Assembly: GCA_010093705.1 (NCBI GenBank)
Contig: MU006095.1
Span: forward strand, 500,315 to 564,314
Length of the DNA: 64,000 nt
Reading direction: 5' to 3'
From: Patellaria atrata CBS 101060
Lineage: Eukaryota; Ascomycota; Dothideomycetes; Patellariales; Patellariaceae
Below, one piece after another: positions 1 through 11,485 of the stretch (positions within the stretch are counted from its first letter, which is position 1; each line of letters begins with the position of its first letter). Both the position numbers and the translations under genes were made by a program. The notes under the pieces were generated by a model. That model saw only the letters and a list, made by a program, of their open reading frames with translations, ran no database searches and was not told the DNA's origin.

Positions 1-334
1 AGATCATATCACAGTTCCAACATACGAGCCCACGGGCAAACCTGTGTTTGGCCCGCTTAGGTTGATCTTCCACCACACCTGCGATATCATCATCGTTAGT
101 GGAGTTGGCTTCTTCTACTCCTTCAGACATCTCCCAACCCCACTTGCTTCCGCGCTCCGGGATGTTTCTGGTTATGAGATAATCGCCAACCTCCCGCTCG
201 GTTGCTCCATCCCACATATACTCATTGACGGACCTCTCGAATCCCATCTGTTGCTGAAGAAAGAAATACTCCTGCTCAGTTCCCGCAACTTTCTGAGGAG
301 ACGGATGGCTTTCCATGTCTGCGGTTGACGACAT
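1..334 (-). CDS. 5' end of an unrecognised protein gene (partial)
   Basis: Reading the minus strand from an ATG at 334, the frame stays open for 111 codons to the left edge, so this is the N-terminal part of a gene that continues outside the window. The protein begins MSSTADMESHPSPQK, is acidic and hydrophilic (EYFFLQQQMGFER, then a stretch of D and E), and ends near the edge with a basic patch and a CWNC pair that could begin a zinc-binding site. No family is recognised. Codon use looks like genuine fungal coding sequence, and the ATG context (aaaacaATGtc) is acceptable. The region upstream (335-700) is AT-rich and would be its promoter. An intron before the edge cannot be excluded. Confidence 0.6.
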   Translation of the reverse strand, partial: MSSTADMESHPSPQKVAGTEQEYFFLQQQMGFERSVNEYMWDGATEREVGDYLITRNIPERGSKWGWEMSEGVEEANSTNDDDIAGVVEDQPKRAKHRFARGLVCWNCDMI

Positions 335-3083
335 TGTTTTGATGCGTATGACAATAAGGGATGTAAAATTGTGCGAGTGTTGAGGAACGATGTGGTGTGA
401 ATGTGATAACAACTTTATGAACGTAGACAAGAGTGATGGAAAAGAGTGTTTCGAGTGGGAGAAAGTATTTCCTGCGGCTTGCTTTAATGGGGTTTGTCTT
501 TGGCCAAGAAAAATAATTTTATACGCACACAATTACACGGTGCGGTAACGGGCAGGAACTATTCTCACCAGGTGGGATAAGCGAATCTTGAAGGAACGCC
601 TTAGGTGAAGTTTGTGCACATTCTTTTCGCTTGGTTAGACAAGTCAGACTTCAATCTTCATCGATACGGTAGGCCAAGGGGAGAGAATACACCAGTAACA
701 CCACGATCTTTTCAGTTTGAGCCAGATCTTAAGTTACTAAGTGATTAATTATTCAGATACAGGCTAGTTATGAGACGAGGACTTGCTCAGTTAACAGGGA
801 GATGACCCTCTCGTCCAGCCTTTTCAAGACTTTAGTGGATAGTTTACGGGGAAAAGGCCATTATTAGGATCAAGAGCTGTGTATTATAAGCATTAATGTC
901 TCTACTCTGAGGAAGCACCTTAGAGTATAGACTGTGAGAGAAGCCCTTGCGAAATGAATATCATGACACCGGCACTAGAGAAAGTATAGCCCACTGTTGC
1001 AGACACGTCGGTGTAACCTTTGAATACTCATACCGCAATATACTAGACGCGCCAGTTCCAAAGGAATATAATCCTCCTCTCATAATCGCATTGTGAAGGA
1101 AACAGGACGTCTTCACTTTACAGGGTATGACCGTATGAGCCAAGGCATCTGAACGTACTTCTCAGATCTTCCAACATCTAGCACTATCAAAATGATTTCT
1201 TAAGGCGTCATCATCACCAGATTTATGGTCGAAAGAACCTAAAAGAAGTTGCAGAGAAAGCAGTGAAAGCGTCGATAAGGTTAGATGGTAAGTTTTCGGT
1301 ACCCCCTATAGAACTAGCGCTTTACTCTGTTGGGATGATGTGCTCAAAGCTTAAATTCACAGCATCTCAAATCAACAACCTCCTAACAGGACAAAACTCT
1401 CCATTAAGCAACTCAATCCTAACTCCTTACACAATGACTAATGCGGAACACACCACCTGGAGATTGGCGAATGATGGTATGTGTCAAACACCTAGTGCGA
1501 TTACCTGCGCTTTCTGATGCGTACTACCACTACCTGGATGGCATGACTCGGAGTTTCCATAACACTTGATCTCGTGGTTGGATCCATCATGAATGTGGTT
1601 ACGACAGTAAAACTATAGCTATATATTATATCAACCGAATTTGATATAAAGCGATAGCTCATATATGTAGAAAATGAGATTATACCAACAGAGATTACTA
1701 AGTGAAGTGCTTGTCGCTCCTGTGAACCTATCGTCTCCTAGTTCTTTCCAAAATCTAACCATGGAAATACTTCGAGAGACATCTTACTCACTCTCAGATC
1801 CCACTCATAATACATTCATCGGCTTAGCAAAGGACCGGAGAGATGACCGCCCCTTTGAAAACGGTGAATCTCTTATCCTACGCCTTTCCCTGGCTCTTCT
1901 CAGCGCTCTCTATCTCTTCGAGTATACTGTAACTTTAAATCCATGGATTGAGTACATGAAAATATGGTTAAGGAGAATAATAACGAGTGTGTCTTCAGAT
2001 TCTATGGTTTGGACTGCGATGAGAATTATCCTTATGATCATACATGACGTCCCTGTCCCCAATCACCTTGCTCTCCCTATCCCCTTCAAAGATTTTCATC
2101 TATATATCGTACTTATACCTTCTCTTTAGCAGAGATTCTCACGTCCTCCCTTTATCCTTACCAAGAAACCAGTGGACAACTCCATCGTTGACTACGGTGT
2201 ACGTATCATCCCCAAACTATCCATCCACGGCTACGACCCTACGATTACCCTCATACGATTAGAATTCGAACATTATTCTCCTACGGCTATAGCTCTACAA
2301 TTACCGTCCTACATTTGTCGCCATACGCCTATCCTCCCCCTATACCTCCTCCTCCACCCCTTCCCATACCTCCTCCCACACCACCTCCTACACCACCGCC
2401 TACACCACCTCCAACTCCTCCTCCGACTCCTTCTCCCACGCCTCCTCTCACGCCTCCTCCTCTGGCTCCTCTACTAGCCGTATAAACCACCCTCTTCCCT
2501 CCTTCTATCCCTCTCGGCCTCCCTGCTCCTGTGCACCCCTAACTCTCTCCCTCTCCTCCAAATACACCACCGATCCACCCCCTGCAACGATGGCTGGATC
2601 TTCCTACCGGACAGAATACTGGACAGAGTTTGGATGAGAAGGACGACTCAAATACTCGTACAAGAACTTTGAGAGGAAAGGAGACGAAACACTTTGGAGG
2701 ATCCCCTTAGCCGCCATACTATTAAGAGATTTGTGGCGTTGGAAATATAGGGGAAGGGGAGAGTTAAAGGGGTTGGATGGTACAAGGTTGAATTTGGGCT
2801 TATTACAGATTAGCGTTGTGAAATTGTGTAAGTTAGAGACTTACATAACATTGTGTGGGGACATTCGTCTGGTTTCAACCAAGGTGTATCAGTAGAGATC
2901 TGGTATTAAAAGCAGCATACACACTAGTCAAATTCTCAGGTCGTTAATCAGTTCTATAAGGGTCCCCCAGGTTAAGATTTCTATTTGACAAGGTAGAGAC
3001 AGTATGTTCAAAGAAATCCCAAACAATACACAACTGTAAGAAGCAGATGGCGCCCAGCGCTCCACACAAATATCACGACATCT
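335..3083. other. Gene-poor interval
   Basis: No reading frame here has the length, codon pattern or splice signals of a convincing gene. It holds the presumed promoter of the gene reading off the left edge, scattered AT-rich DNA, and a pyrimidine-rich low-complexity tract listed separately. The last few hundred bases lie downstream of the minus-strand ankyrin gene and probably include its 3' UTR. Confidence 0.5.
2330..2475 (+). repeat. Pyrimidine-rich proline-triplet tract
   Basis: A run of CCT/CCA/ACA triplets. One plus-strand frame reads almost entirely Pro and Thr in a PPPT pattern and ends at a TAA just after 2475. The frame is open for about 90 codons upstream but has no recognisable start or domain. 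It may be the degraded C-terminal end of a proline-rich surface protein, or simply a microsatellite that happens to be open. I see no support for a functional gene. Confidence 0.45.
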
Positions 3084-6000
3084 CTACTCTTGCATTTCTT
3101 CCTCTTCCTCAACTTCTTCCCCATTCATGATCCTCCAAACAATCATCTCCCTCTTCCAATCCATCATCGCACCCGCCAACCAATCCTCAACCTCGTCCTT
3201 CTTCTCCTCCTCCACTTCTTCATCCAGCAAATCCTCACCATCTGTCATCTTTCTAACCTTCCTCCTCCACTGCCTGTGCCTCCCTCCACGATACCCAGTT
3301 CTCCCACTACTCGTACCACCACTCGCAAGTCTCTTAGCGACCTCATTCGCTTCAAACAGCGTGACCAACTTCCGCTTCTCGGGATGCCGTTTCGCAAATT
3401 CCTGCGCGGTCTCTAGGACTTTGGCGCGCTCAGTAGTCTTATCCTTTTCCTTGATGAAGTCTTCCGGTCGCTTGTTCACAAGGTCACGAGACTGGGCGTA
3501 GTAGTGGCGGGTAGGGCCATGTTGTTCCATGCCGATGAAAGGCGGGTTAGCCGTGCGCTCCTTGATGATCTCGTCCTCTGCAACCTCGAGAGGTGTGCGG
3601 CCAGTTGCGCTTTCGCGGTGGAGGGTTTCGGGCCTGCTTTCGAGCATGGTCCTCAGGAGGCGGGGTGCGCGGAAGGAAATTGCTTGATGAACCGGTGTAT
3701 CTCCTGCGCCGTTGATGAGGTCTAGCTCTATGCCCTTGCTCGATTCGAGGACAGCACGGAGGATTTGAACCTTGGTGTCCGTGTCATTGTTCCATGCTTG
3801 GTTCTGGTCATAGTAGTTGAGGGCTGAATTTGAGATATCAAGCCAATAAGCAAGCGGGGTTAGGGAACCAGGACTATTGCGCTCGGTAAACATGGAAACG
3901 AGCAAGGAAGGATCGATGAGGCTGAGCATTCGGGAGACAGACTCTGCACCTAAATCTGTACCTCGACTGAGGAGCCTGTGGACAAGGTTGTTTCCCTCGT
4001 AGTCACGGCAGCTCTGATTTGCACCAGCATCAATAAGAACTTTAGCGTAAGAATAGCGGCCAATAGAAAATGCAATTTGAAGAGGAGTGAGACCAGCGAT
4101 GGACTTCGCGTTCAGGGAAGTAGGGACCGCTTTAATGATATATTTGAGCCGTTCAATTGATTCCATAGATGGCTGTGACATCACTACACAATGTACAGAG
4201 AGATCAACTACAACGGTCAGCGACTTAAAATAATAGCGATAAACGAGAGCATGACTTACTGCGAGTTTCAAGCCACGAGTAAATTATCTGCTCCAAATCG
4301 TTAGACGACTTCGCTAGGTTCTTGACTCGTTTGTCATCTTCGTGAGCTTTCGCAAACTCCGAATAACGGCGAAGGGGAGAATCACTAAGGAACCACTCTA
4401 ATGTCTCTAGACTACCATTGAGCGCGCATTCAAGGGGCGGCGGATGAGTTTCAACGGTGCTTTCCGCTTGCATTCCGCGACCAGCAGCCGCCCAGTCTGC
4501 GCGTTTCTTGCCGTGAACGGAAAGACCTTGATAGTACTTGGGCTTTTCGTGAATTTCAATTCCACTCTTTTTGACCAAGTCTTGGATTGGCATACCAGCG
4601 CCAGTACGCTTGATGATCTCAGCAAGTGAGCGAGTACTGCCCACGTTCATTGCAAAAGTAAAGACTGAACTACTGATGCTGTAAATACGTGACGCATCTG
4701 CGTCATCTGTGGATTGGCGAGCTGTATAGGTGGATCCAAGTTCGAGCAACAGAATAAGAAGTTCCATATCGTCTTTTTCGATAGCAAGCTCCAGTAAATT
4801 GCTAGCTGGTCTCCTTTTGTACCACACTGAGTGATTGTAATCCGGTTGAGTAGGACGAGTACCGAAAGTCCCACCCTGCGACCCTGGCGCTCGTCCTCCT
4901 AGAGACTTCTGACCGAGATAAAAGGGTTTAACAGGAGGACAAACCGAAGGATCATTGGCGAGAACTCCAAGTCCCCATGAAAGCATCTCAAGGGGTGTAA
5001 TAGTACTCTTAACCTGGGTGGCTACCTCACCAATGTTCTCGATAGTGAATTGGTCGTCGATAATTTCACTGTAGATAGGGATTTCGTCACTTGCAGAACT
5101 TGAAGCATCGCTGTCATCATCAGCATCGCTACGCATATCAAAACGTTCTCGTCCTGCGGGCTCAGGCTGCTGATATTGAGCATCCGAAATCTCCAGGATA
5201 GCTTTCGCTACATCGGTATGGCCTCGGAGCATGGTGATACTGAACGGGGATGATCCCCATCTGTCTTTGACAGCAATCTGGAGTGGAGATTGATCGTTAT
5301 TGGGGCCCCATAGGGTCAGAGTTAGGGACTTGATCTTCTGAAGATCCCCTGACCAAGCAGCTTCAAACCTATGATCGACGTTAAGATCACATTATTAAAA
5401 AAAAGATTCGAAAAGATACCCACAATTCAAGATACCCCTCTTTGCGCGTATCTGTCAAGTCAGATACATTAAAAGAGAAGTCTGTGTAATGTCTAACCGG
5501 CTTTGTCCTGTAATCCCGATAAGGGCGATCTGGATAATGATTTCCAATATTTTCTGGATGCAGCTCGGAAAAGGGTTTGGCTCCCTTTGCAAGAAGGATA
5601 GACTCGAGGGTTTCAAGTTCGCCTATAAGTTCAGAGATAGCATTCTTTTTCTCAGTGACCCCTTCCCTACTTTCCACATCCTTGATCTCCTTTTCGTAGT
5701 ACTTGATGTCTCTTTCATACGATCTCTTAGCAGCTTCCAGGTCACGTCTTGCAACGCAGTACTTGTATGTTCCGTCGGTGAGACCTTGTAGATAATGTTC
5801 ATCATCTTCGAGTTCAAATGGCTTGAAAGAGCAAAGTCGTTCTCCTTTGTATTCCTTGAGCTTATGCAGCTTTGACTGAACGATATCCAGTAAGGTTTCG
5901 CCGCTGTTGTATCCCCCTCCGTCCAAAAGAGCCCTTTGACCTTGTCTGTTGAGAGTATTTGGGTCGACTCCTTGATTCAATAACTCAAGAACAATATCGG

Positions 6001-8740
6001 TCAGATCAGCATCCAATGCAGTGACAATAGGTTGCTCCACTTCGCGCTTGAATGTATTCTTGTTCTGGTCCGGATTATTGCGATACCTATCTTTGAACTG
6101 TGCGTCAAAGGATTTTATGAACGAATCGAAGTCGATGGTTGTTGAAGCACCAGCTTCAAGAAGTTTCAGTGCCGCTAAAGTGTTACGGCACTGGATAGCA
6201 CTCACAAGAGGACTTACTAGAACAGGTGAGTACTGGGAGCCACCCACGGAGAGATGATTCAACACTCTCTTTGCAGCGGGTTCATCATGGGCGAATAACA
6301 CATCGAGAGCTTCCGCGGAGGTTGCAGCATAATAGTGGAGTGCAGTGGTCTGGTGCATATCTGCTTGAGCAGAAGATGCTCCGAGCTCAAGAAGGGTGCG
6401 TGCCATTTCCTTTGCCCTCTCAATCGGTAGTTGCAGAGCCAGAGCAAGTGTTAGGATTGCGGCACGAGGACTCTTGTCGTGACTGTTGAGAAGTTTTACT
6501 GGTAACAGAACGTCTGCGCCGAATGTGGACACTAACTCCTTGACAACATCAATGTGGCCGTTAATGATAGCTAAGTGTAAAGGAGAGAGTGGATTGTCCC
6601 AAGCAAGTACGTTTACATCAAAAACGTCAGGTTCGTCTTCATCATTGTCATCGGGTAGGTTGTCGTTCTGCGACTTAGATTCATTGCGAACTTTGACGAA
6701 TGATCCAGTCGCCATAGACTCAGCATCTCCATCTTCATCGTCTTCATCAGAACCGACAAGCTCCCCATCATCTTCTGAATCATCCTCTTTACCTTCCTTG
6801 ACACCGGCAGTCTTGGATTCCTCTGTCTCGTCGGCAGTTGCATTTCCTTTCTCAGACTCAGTTTTTGCTTTCTTCCTCAGATCTTCCTTGACAGCCTCCG
6901 CCTCCTCGTTCTCTTCGCTCTTCTCTAAAATTGCTTTCACTATAGCCACATCACCCCGCGCAGAGGCAAGATGAAGAGAAGTACGGCCATCTGCTAGACG
7001 TGCAATAAGTCGTGCTCCGGCATTGATCAGTGCCTGAACGATCTCGAGGGAAGCCCCGCAGATAACAGCAAGATGCAGTGGGGTACGTCCGGTGTAATCA
7101 CGGCGATTGGGATCCGCGTTCTCAGATGCTAACCAGGCTTGTACATGCTCTAGATCGCCATCGACAATTGATTGGCACAATCGAGCAGTGTTACCGACGT
7201 AGCTCATCTCGGTCCAGTCATCATCGGTAATCGGATTGAATGAACCAATGGATTGACGGCCAGGATCATCCTTAAGAAAGTATACTTCACCTGAAACATA
7301 TATCTTGCTCTCCTGTTCCGCCACCTCTTTCTCCTCGTCAGTGACCGGACTGGGGCAAAATAAGCAACAGTCATGAATGACATCTTCAACATTACCAAAG
7401 AATGCTGGATGGCGATGTAAATAGACCTCACGATCCTTTGGCTTGTTCCATTCTGCATTGAGCAGGAGATCCTTGGTATACAGCAATTTCTCGATCTTTC
7501 GAGCATGGAACTTCTCACCATAAGGGATGGTAAAAGTATGATAATCAGAGACGTCTTCTTGATCAAGCCAATCTGCAACTTCAAGTTCATGGGCGTCTTT
7601 GATATTACCTCGGAGATTGCGGGAATATCTAGAGAAACGGTTGATAACTGGCCTCCCCCTCTCCATTCTTCTCTTATCCATGTAAGCTTCTCTCTCAGAC
7701 GAGGTAGGTAGCTTTTCAAGGACTAACAGTCGAGCAAGACCTACTGTACGGGAGAAACTGCGTTCGAAAATCGTAGGGTCAATCCTTGAGCGGTCAAGAT
7801 GAGGCCAGTAGATTTCAAACCCACGTTGTGAATACTTTGCAAGACGGTTCTCATAGGAGGGAGATCGACGTGTGAGGTCAATGGGATTCACTTGCGTAAT
7901 GTAGCTAGCAAGTGCTCTCGGCGAGACATATACTTGCTCCCCATCATAAGCCGCACCAGAACAATCAACATCGAAACCTGTAAGGATTTCGGAGACAGAT
8001 TTGTAAATTCGGAGCACAATTTGGACATGGCGTACAGGATATTGACTCGCAATAGTGATTGCGTGTTTCGTACGGACGGTTGTCGTTTCCTGCAAGATAG
8101 AGTCCTTGACCCTGGTTTCAATCTGCTTGATCTTCTCAATCGCTTCTTCCTCCGTGAGTCCATAAAGGAATAAATCGACATCTGAGGCGGGTGCGACTAT
8201 TTCATGATAATACTGTCGAAGCGAGCGTTTGGACTCTCGATACTTCTCGGGCACTGGTATAAGAGGTGTGACAACGGAGGAACCGGCTGCAACGACATTG
8301 GACCAATCCATATCTACCAAACTTGACTCGGAGAACAGATTGAAATTGGTTTGGAATTCCTTGAAGCTCTCGATGATAGCAGGGACACCATTTGGCTTTC
8401 TGTCTTTCTGTTTTAGAGGCATGATATACTTTCCCTTCTCGGCTTGAGTATCAACGTCAATGTTTCGAGCTCGAATTTTGATTTCGGACTCGTATCCAAC
8501 ATATAATGAAAGGGTATTGATATGAGGATCAGACAAAGCTGGATGGTTGGGCTCCTGAGCGAAAAGCTCTCGCAGCTTCGTGTCGAACTGCTTGTACGGT
8601 TCGAGTAATTCAGTCATAGGGGTATCAGGGTGTGAAGAAAGATAAGAAATGAAGTCCTTGTGTTTTGCAGGGACTGGAGGGAGAGGTGTAATCTTCTCTG
8701 AATCGTTGGAAGGCATGGTTAGGGATGTATATGGTGTCAA
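3084..8740 (-). CDS. Giant ankyrin-repeat protein with nucleotidyltransferase-like N-terminal region
   Basis: Three exons, 8740-5436, 5368-4260 and 4183-3084, joined by introns of 67 and 76 bp (GTATCT..ATAG, GTAAGT..GTAG), give 1837 aa in frame. Residues ~150-260 carry GSS (153-155), DVDLF (187-191) and FDVDCSG (256-262), an arrangement like the catalytic residues of Pol-beta-fold nucleotidyltransferases, though the spacing between the first two is long. A block around 440-461 (HRHPAFFG..EDVIHDCC.FCP) follows. Ankyrin repeats start near 512 (GRTPLHLAVICG, GRTSLHLASARG), resume after a very acidic linker (~620-700), and recur in exons 2 and 3 (SPLQIAVKD, LTPLQIAFSIGR, DTPVHQAISF). The C-terminus is acidic. 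No signal peptide or membrane span is seen, so it is probably cytosolic or nuclear. The ankyrin assignment is firm. Enzymatic activity is only inferred. An alternative start is the second Met, nine residues on (MPSNDSEK). Confidence 0.9.
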
Positions 8741-9412
8741 TGGACGTTCAAAGGATCGTAGAGAAATATAAAATCAGAGAATGAGCATATATAGTGTATA
8801 TACTCTTGAAAAATCGCTTGAAAGATTGCCACTTAAATTACTGAGAAACGAAGTCCTTATAAGCTGCTCTGAAGGCACTCTTGGCGGTGGGATCATCACG
8901 CGCGATCCCATGACAGCGCGTTTCTGCCTTGAATTGTACAAGGGTATGGAGTGCAACGAGGCCAGATCAAGATAACTGAAAGCTCTATGTAAGGCAGCAG
9001 GACCTTAGTACTATACAATGACGAATTTCAATGCATTGCAAACGAAACAAAGGTTGTTGAAAGTGAGAGGGATGTTAAAGGGAGGGGCTTGGCGGCCTGA
9101 AATTTGCCGCTCTATCCCGATACGGCCCGAGTTCAGGGGTATCAGATGGAACATAAACCCAGCAGATAATGCATTTCTGGTTGATTGAAGGCTATTCTGT
9201 ACCAAAGGGTACGATTAGAAGCCTTCATACCAGGTAACAGTTGATAAAGGGACAAACTCGAAGGACCACCACCCGAAACTCCACCCAAATGAGCCCGAAG
9301 GCTAAGAAAGTACCATCCACAACTCCAGGTGCTATACGAAATCCGACATCTGAAATACTCAGGACCAACCCAAACTCGGTCCAGACTCAACCACAAAAGA
9401 CATCTTCCACAT
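8741..9412. other. Intergenic region between two minus-strand genes
   Basis: This holds the presumed promoter of the ankyrin gene (next to 8740) and the 3' flank of the membrane/coiled-coil gene. No gene, repeat or RNA is recognised. Confidence 0.5.
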
Positions 9413-10747
9413 CTACTGCCCCCCTTTGTTCCTCCTCAAAGCTTCCTTCACCTTCTTCCTCTTCTCAAACACCCTCGCCTCCTCCGCCCTCCTCTCCAAC
9501 TCATCCCTCTCTGCCGCCTGCCTCTCTGCCGCCTGCCTCTCTGCCGCCTGCCTCTCTGCCGCCTGCCTCTCTGCCGCCCGCCTCTCCTCTGCCCTCTGCT
9601 TCACATCTCTTTCTTTCTGTCTCCTAATCCCATGCACCCTCTCCCTAAACGGATCGAACGACAGCTCAGTGGAGTCGTACGAATATTCGGAAGGCGCAGG
9701 GGGGGTGATCGGGCCCAGTCGCCTCATCGCTTCCTCCAAGGTAGTAGTAACGCTCGGCCAGGTCCAGTTGCTGATATTAGATGTCCGCCCACTACTAGCT
9801 GCAGCCCATACTCTTTGTCGGGGAGTGGGAGCCGGGGCTTCCGGCTCAGCAATTGTGTTTCGGCGAGAGGAAATCGCTGACCCTGTACCCGTAAAGGGGT
9901 TCCTGGCTTCCGCCTGGTACATGTCCGGTGACAGCCGTATTAGGCCTAGACCTCGGACCGGATTTCCCGGCGCCGTAGGACGCTGAGCAAGCTGCGGACG
10001 AGACTGGCGATTACCTTCGGGCAGATCCTCCGTGTACACAGAGCTAGCTGACAAACGTACACTCCCTAGCTCTCTGGGAGGGACTAGGAAGGTACTGGCC
10101 GGGCGGAGAGGCGGAGACCGGGGCTGTCCAGGCTGGCGCAGTGCGGGTTGAGCCAGGACTGTGGCCGGCTGGAGAGGGGCGGCACCAGCGGGCACAGCGG
10201 GTGACCGTATCTCGCGAGGAGGACGACTGGCATCGTAATCTACAAACTGCCCGTTTGCGTCCCTGTGGATGAGTGGAAGGGGTCGGCGCAGTGGGGACTC
10301 TGGCGGAATTGCAGGTATGACTGTACTATCCGGTGGACTATGTGAGGAGCGGCGCCACTGCTCTAGCTCGTACTCTTCGTCTCGCTCTCTACGGCGGCGA
10401 GATAGACGGCCAGAGGAACGAGATTGACGGAAACCTCCCTGGAATGAACGGCCACGAAGGAGATCCCGAACCTTCTTTACTAATTTATACCGACCATTTA
10501 GGAACAGAAAGATAAGGCAAAGAATTGTAACGATAGCGATAACCGAGATACTAATAACGACGACAGCCCAATTCGGGGCGTTTTGAGAACCTGCGGTAGT
10601 TATACCGTTACCGATGATATCGGACGCAATATCTTCGATATTCCTGTTTTGGCGCGTGATGCTCCTTTCTTGAGAGGAAGATGCTACAATCATTTCGTTG
10701 GCAGTATGGATTGTGGAAGGGTTGATCATCTGTAGAACTAGAGTCAT
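9413..10747 (-). CDS. Single-pass membrane protein with C-terminal coiled coil
   Basis: An intronless frame of 444 aa, clearly more GC-rich than its surroundings. Residues ~58-84 (NWAVVVISISVIAIVTILC and onward) form one hydrophobic span, followed by a strongly basic juxtamembrane stretch (RYKLVKKVRDLLRGR, RLSRRRRER), so the positive-inside rule places the long C-terminal part in the cytosol. The middle is proline- and serine-rich and probably disordered. The last ~80 residues are a charged helix containing five AERQA-type repeats before ERDELERRAEEA, a likely coiled coil. No signal peptide is obvious. A second Met lies seven residues in. This type I/III layout is common among fungal plasma-membrane proteins of unknown role. 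No family is recognised and no function is assigned. Confidence 0.75.
   Translation of the reverse strand: MTLVLQMINPSTIHTANEMIVASSSQERSITRQNRNIEDIASDIIGNGITTAGSQNAPNWAVVVISISVIAIVTILCLIFLFLNGRYKLVKKVRDLLRGRSFQGGFRQSRSSGRLSRRRRERDEEYELEQWRRSSHSPPDSTVIPAIPPESPLRRPLPLIHRDANGQFVDYDASRPPREIRSPAVPAGAAPLQPATVLAQPALRQPGQPRSPPLRPASTFLVPPRELGSVRLSASSVYTEDLPEGNRQSRPQLAQRPTAPGNPVRGLGLIRLSPDMYQAEARNPFTGTGSAISSRRNTIAEPEAPAPTPRQRVWAAASSGRTSNISNWTWPSVTTTLEEAMRRLGPITPPAPSEYSYDSTELSFDPFRERVHGIRRQKERDVKQRAEERRAAERQAAERQAAERQAAERQAAERDELERRAEEARVFEKRKKVKEALRRNKGGQ
9507..9581. repeat. 15-bp minisatellite, five copies, inside a coding region
   Basis: Five head-to-tail copies of ctctctgccgcctgc; the last differs at one base. 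On the minus strand each unit encodes AERQA-type five-residue repeats in the C-terminal coiled coil of the 9413-10747 gene. The 15-bp unit keeps frame, so copy-number change would lengthen or shorten the helix without breaking the protein. Confidence 0.95.
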
Positions 10748-11485
10748 GTTGTAATAGTCGTATTTGTTGCGAACTGTGTTGAGGAGTGGAGTTATTGAGG
10801 TGAGTTCAACAATATGTTATGATAAAGTAGACGCTCTGGTTCTACCTTTATGGTTGAAATAGTTCGAGATGAGGATCAAAGACGGAAATGACAGGTATTA
10901 GAGACTTGGGTTGCAATACACTAGCTATGCAAAGCCATCAAGAGGTTGAAAGAAAGAGTAGACGTTGTTATGATTTTTCTCCAATGCGTGTCGTTGGAGA
11001 GAAGAGGCAAAGAAGCGAAGATTTAAAACCATATTGCCAACGCTTTTTCTGGTCCAAACAGGAAATCGAAGCGAGAGTAGAGTGTGCGTTGGTCGAAATT
11101 GTAAAGGTCACATAGGGAAGAAATATCCGATGGCAAAACGGTGTGAAGTGAATTGGTGACCACACCCTCCCTTCCCTCCCCCGAAACCGCACCACGTGCA
11201 GCCTCGCCGCTTACAGACAACCTACACACCTTTCTGATCGATCATAAAGAAAACGCTTATTGGCGGACATCTATATCGAATCACTTAAGATAGCCTACTG
11301 ACATTATCGCGACGAAAAGAGGATATGATTTCCTTAGAAGTCATGTTCTAGAGACACCCACTTCGACAAGATATAGACAAGGAGGCGTTATGAATAATAA
11401 GAAAGACAGGTTGGATCAATTGAAGTGGAAGATGGGACCCATTTGTCATTACTATAAATTAGACGCAGAAAACAAAGAGGTATAT
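10748..11485. other. Intergenic region
   Basis: Presumed promoter of the membrane/coiled-coil gene (right after 10747) and 3' flank of the potassium-channel gene. A short overlapping pair of open frames around 10.9-11.2 kb on both strands has no homology-like features. Nothing else is recognised. Confidence 0.45.

Noticed and set aside
1674-2129. 151-codon plus-strand open frame
   Set aside because: Irregular composition, no domain-like pattern, no splice-linked neighbour; likely chance in pyrimidine-rich DNA.
6226-6974. Plus-strand frames rich in Ser opposite the ankyrin gene
   Set aside because: Antisense of the acidic linker (GAA/GAT codons); no independent support.
9241-9986. Long plus-strand frames opposite the membrane/coiled-coil gene
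   Set aside because: Low-complexity shadows created by the 15-bp repeat and GC-rich codons of the minus-strand gene.
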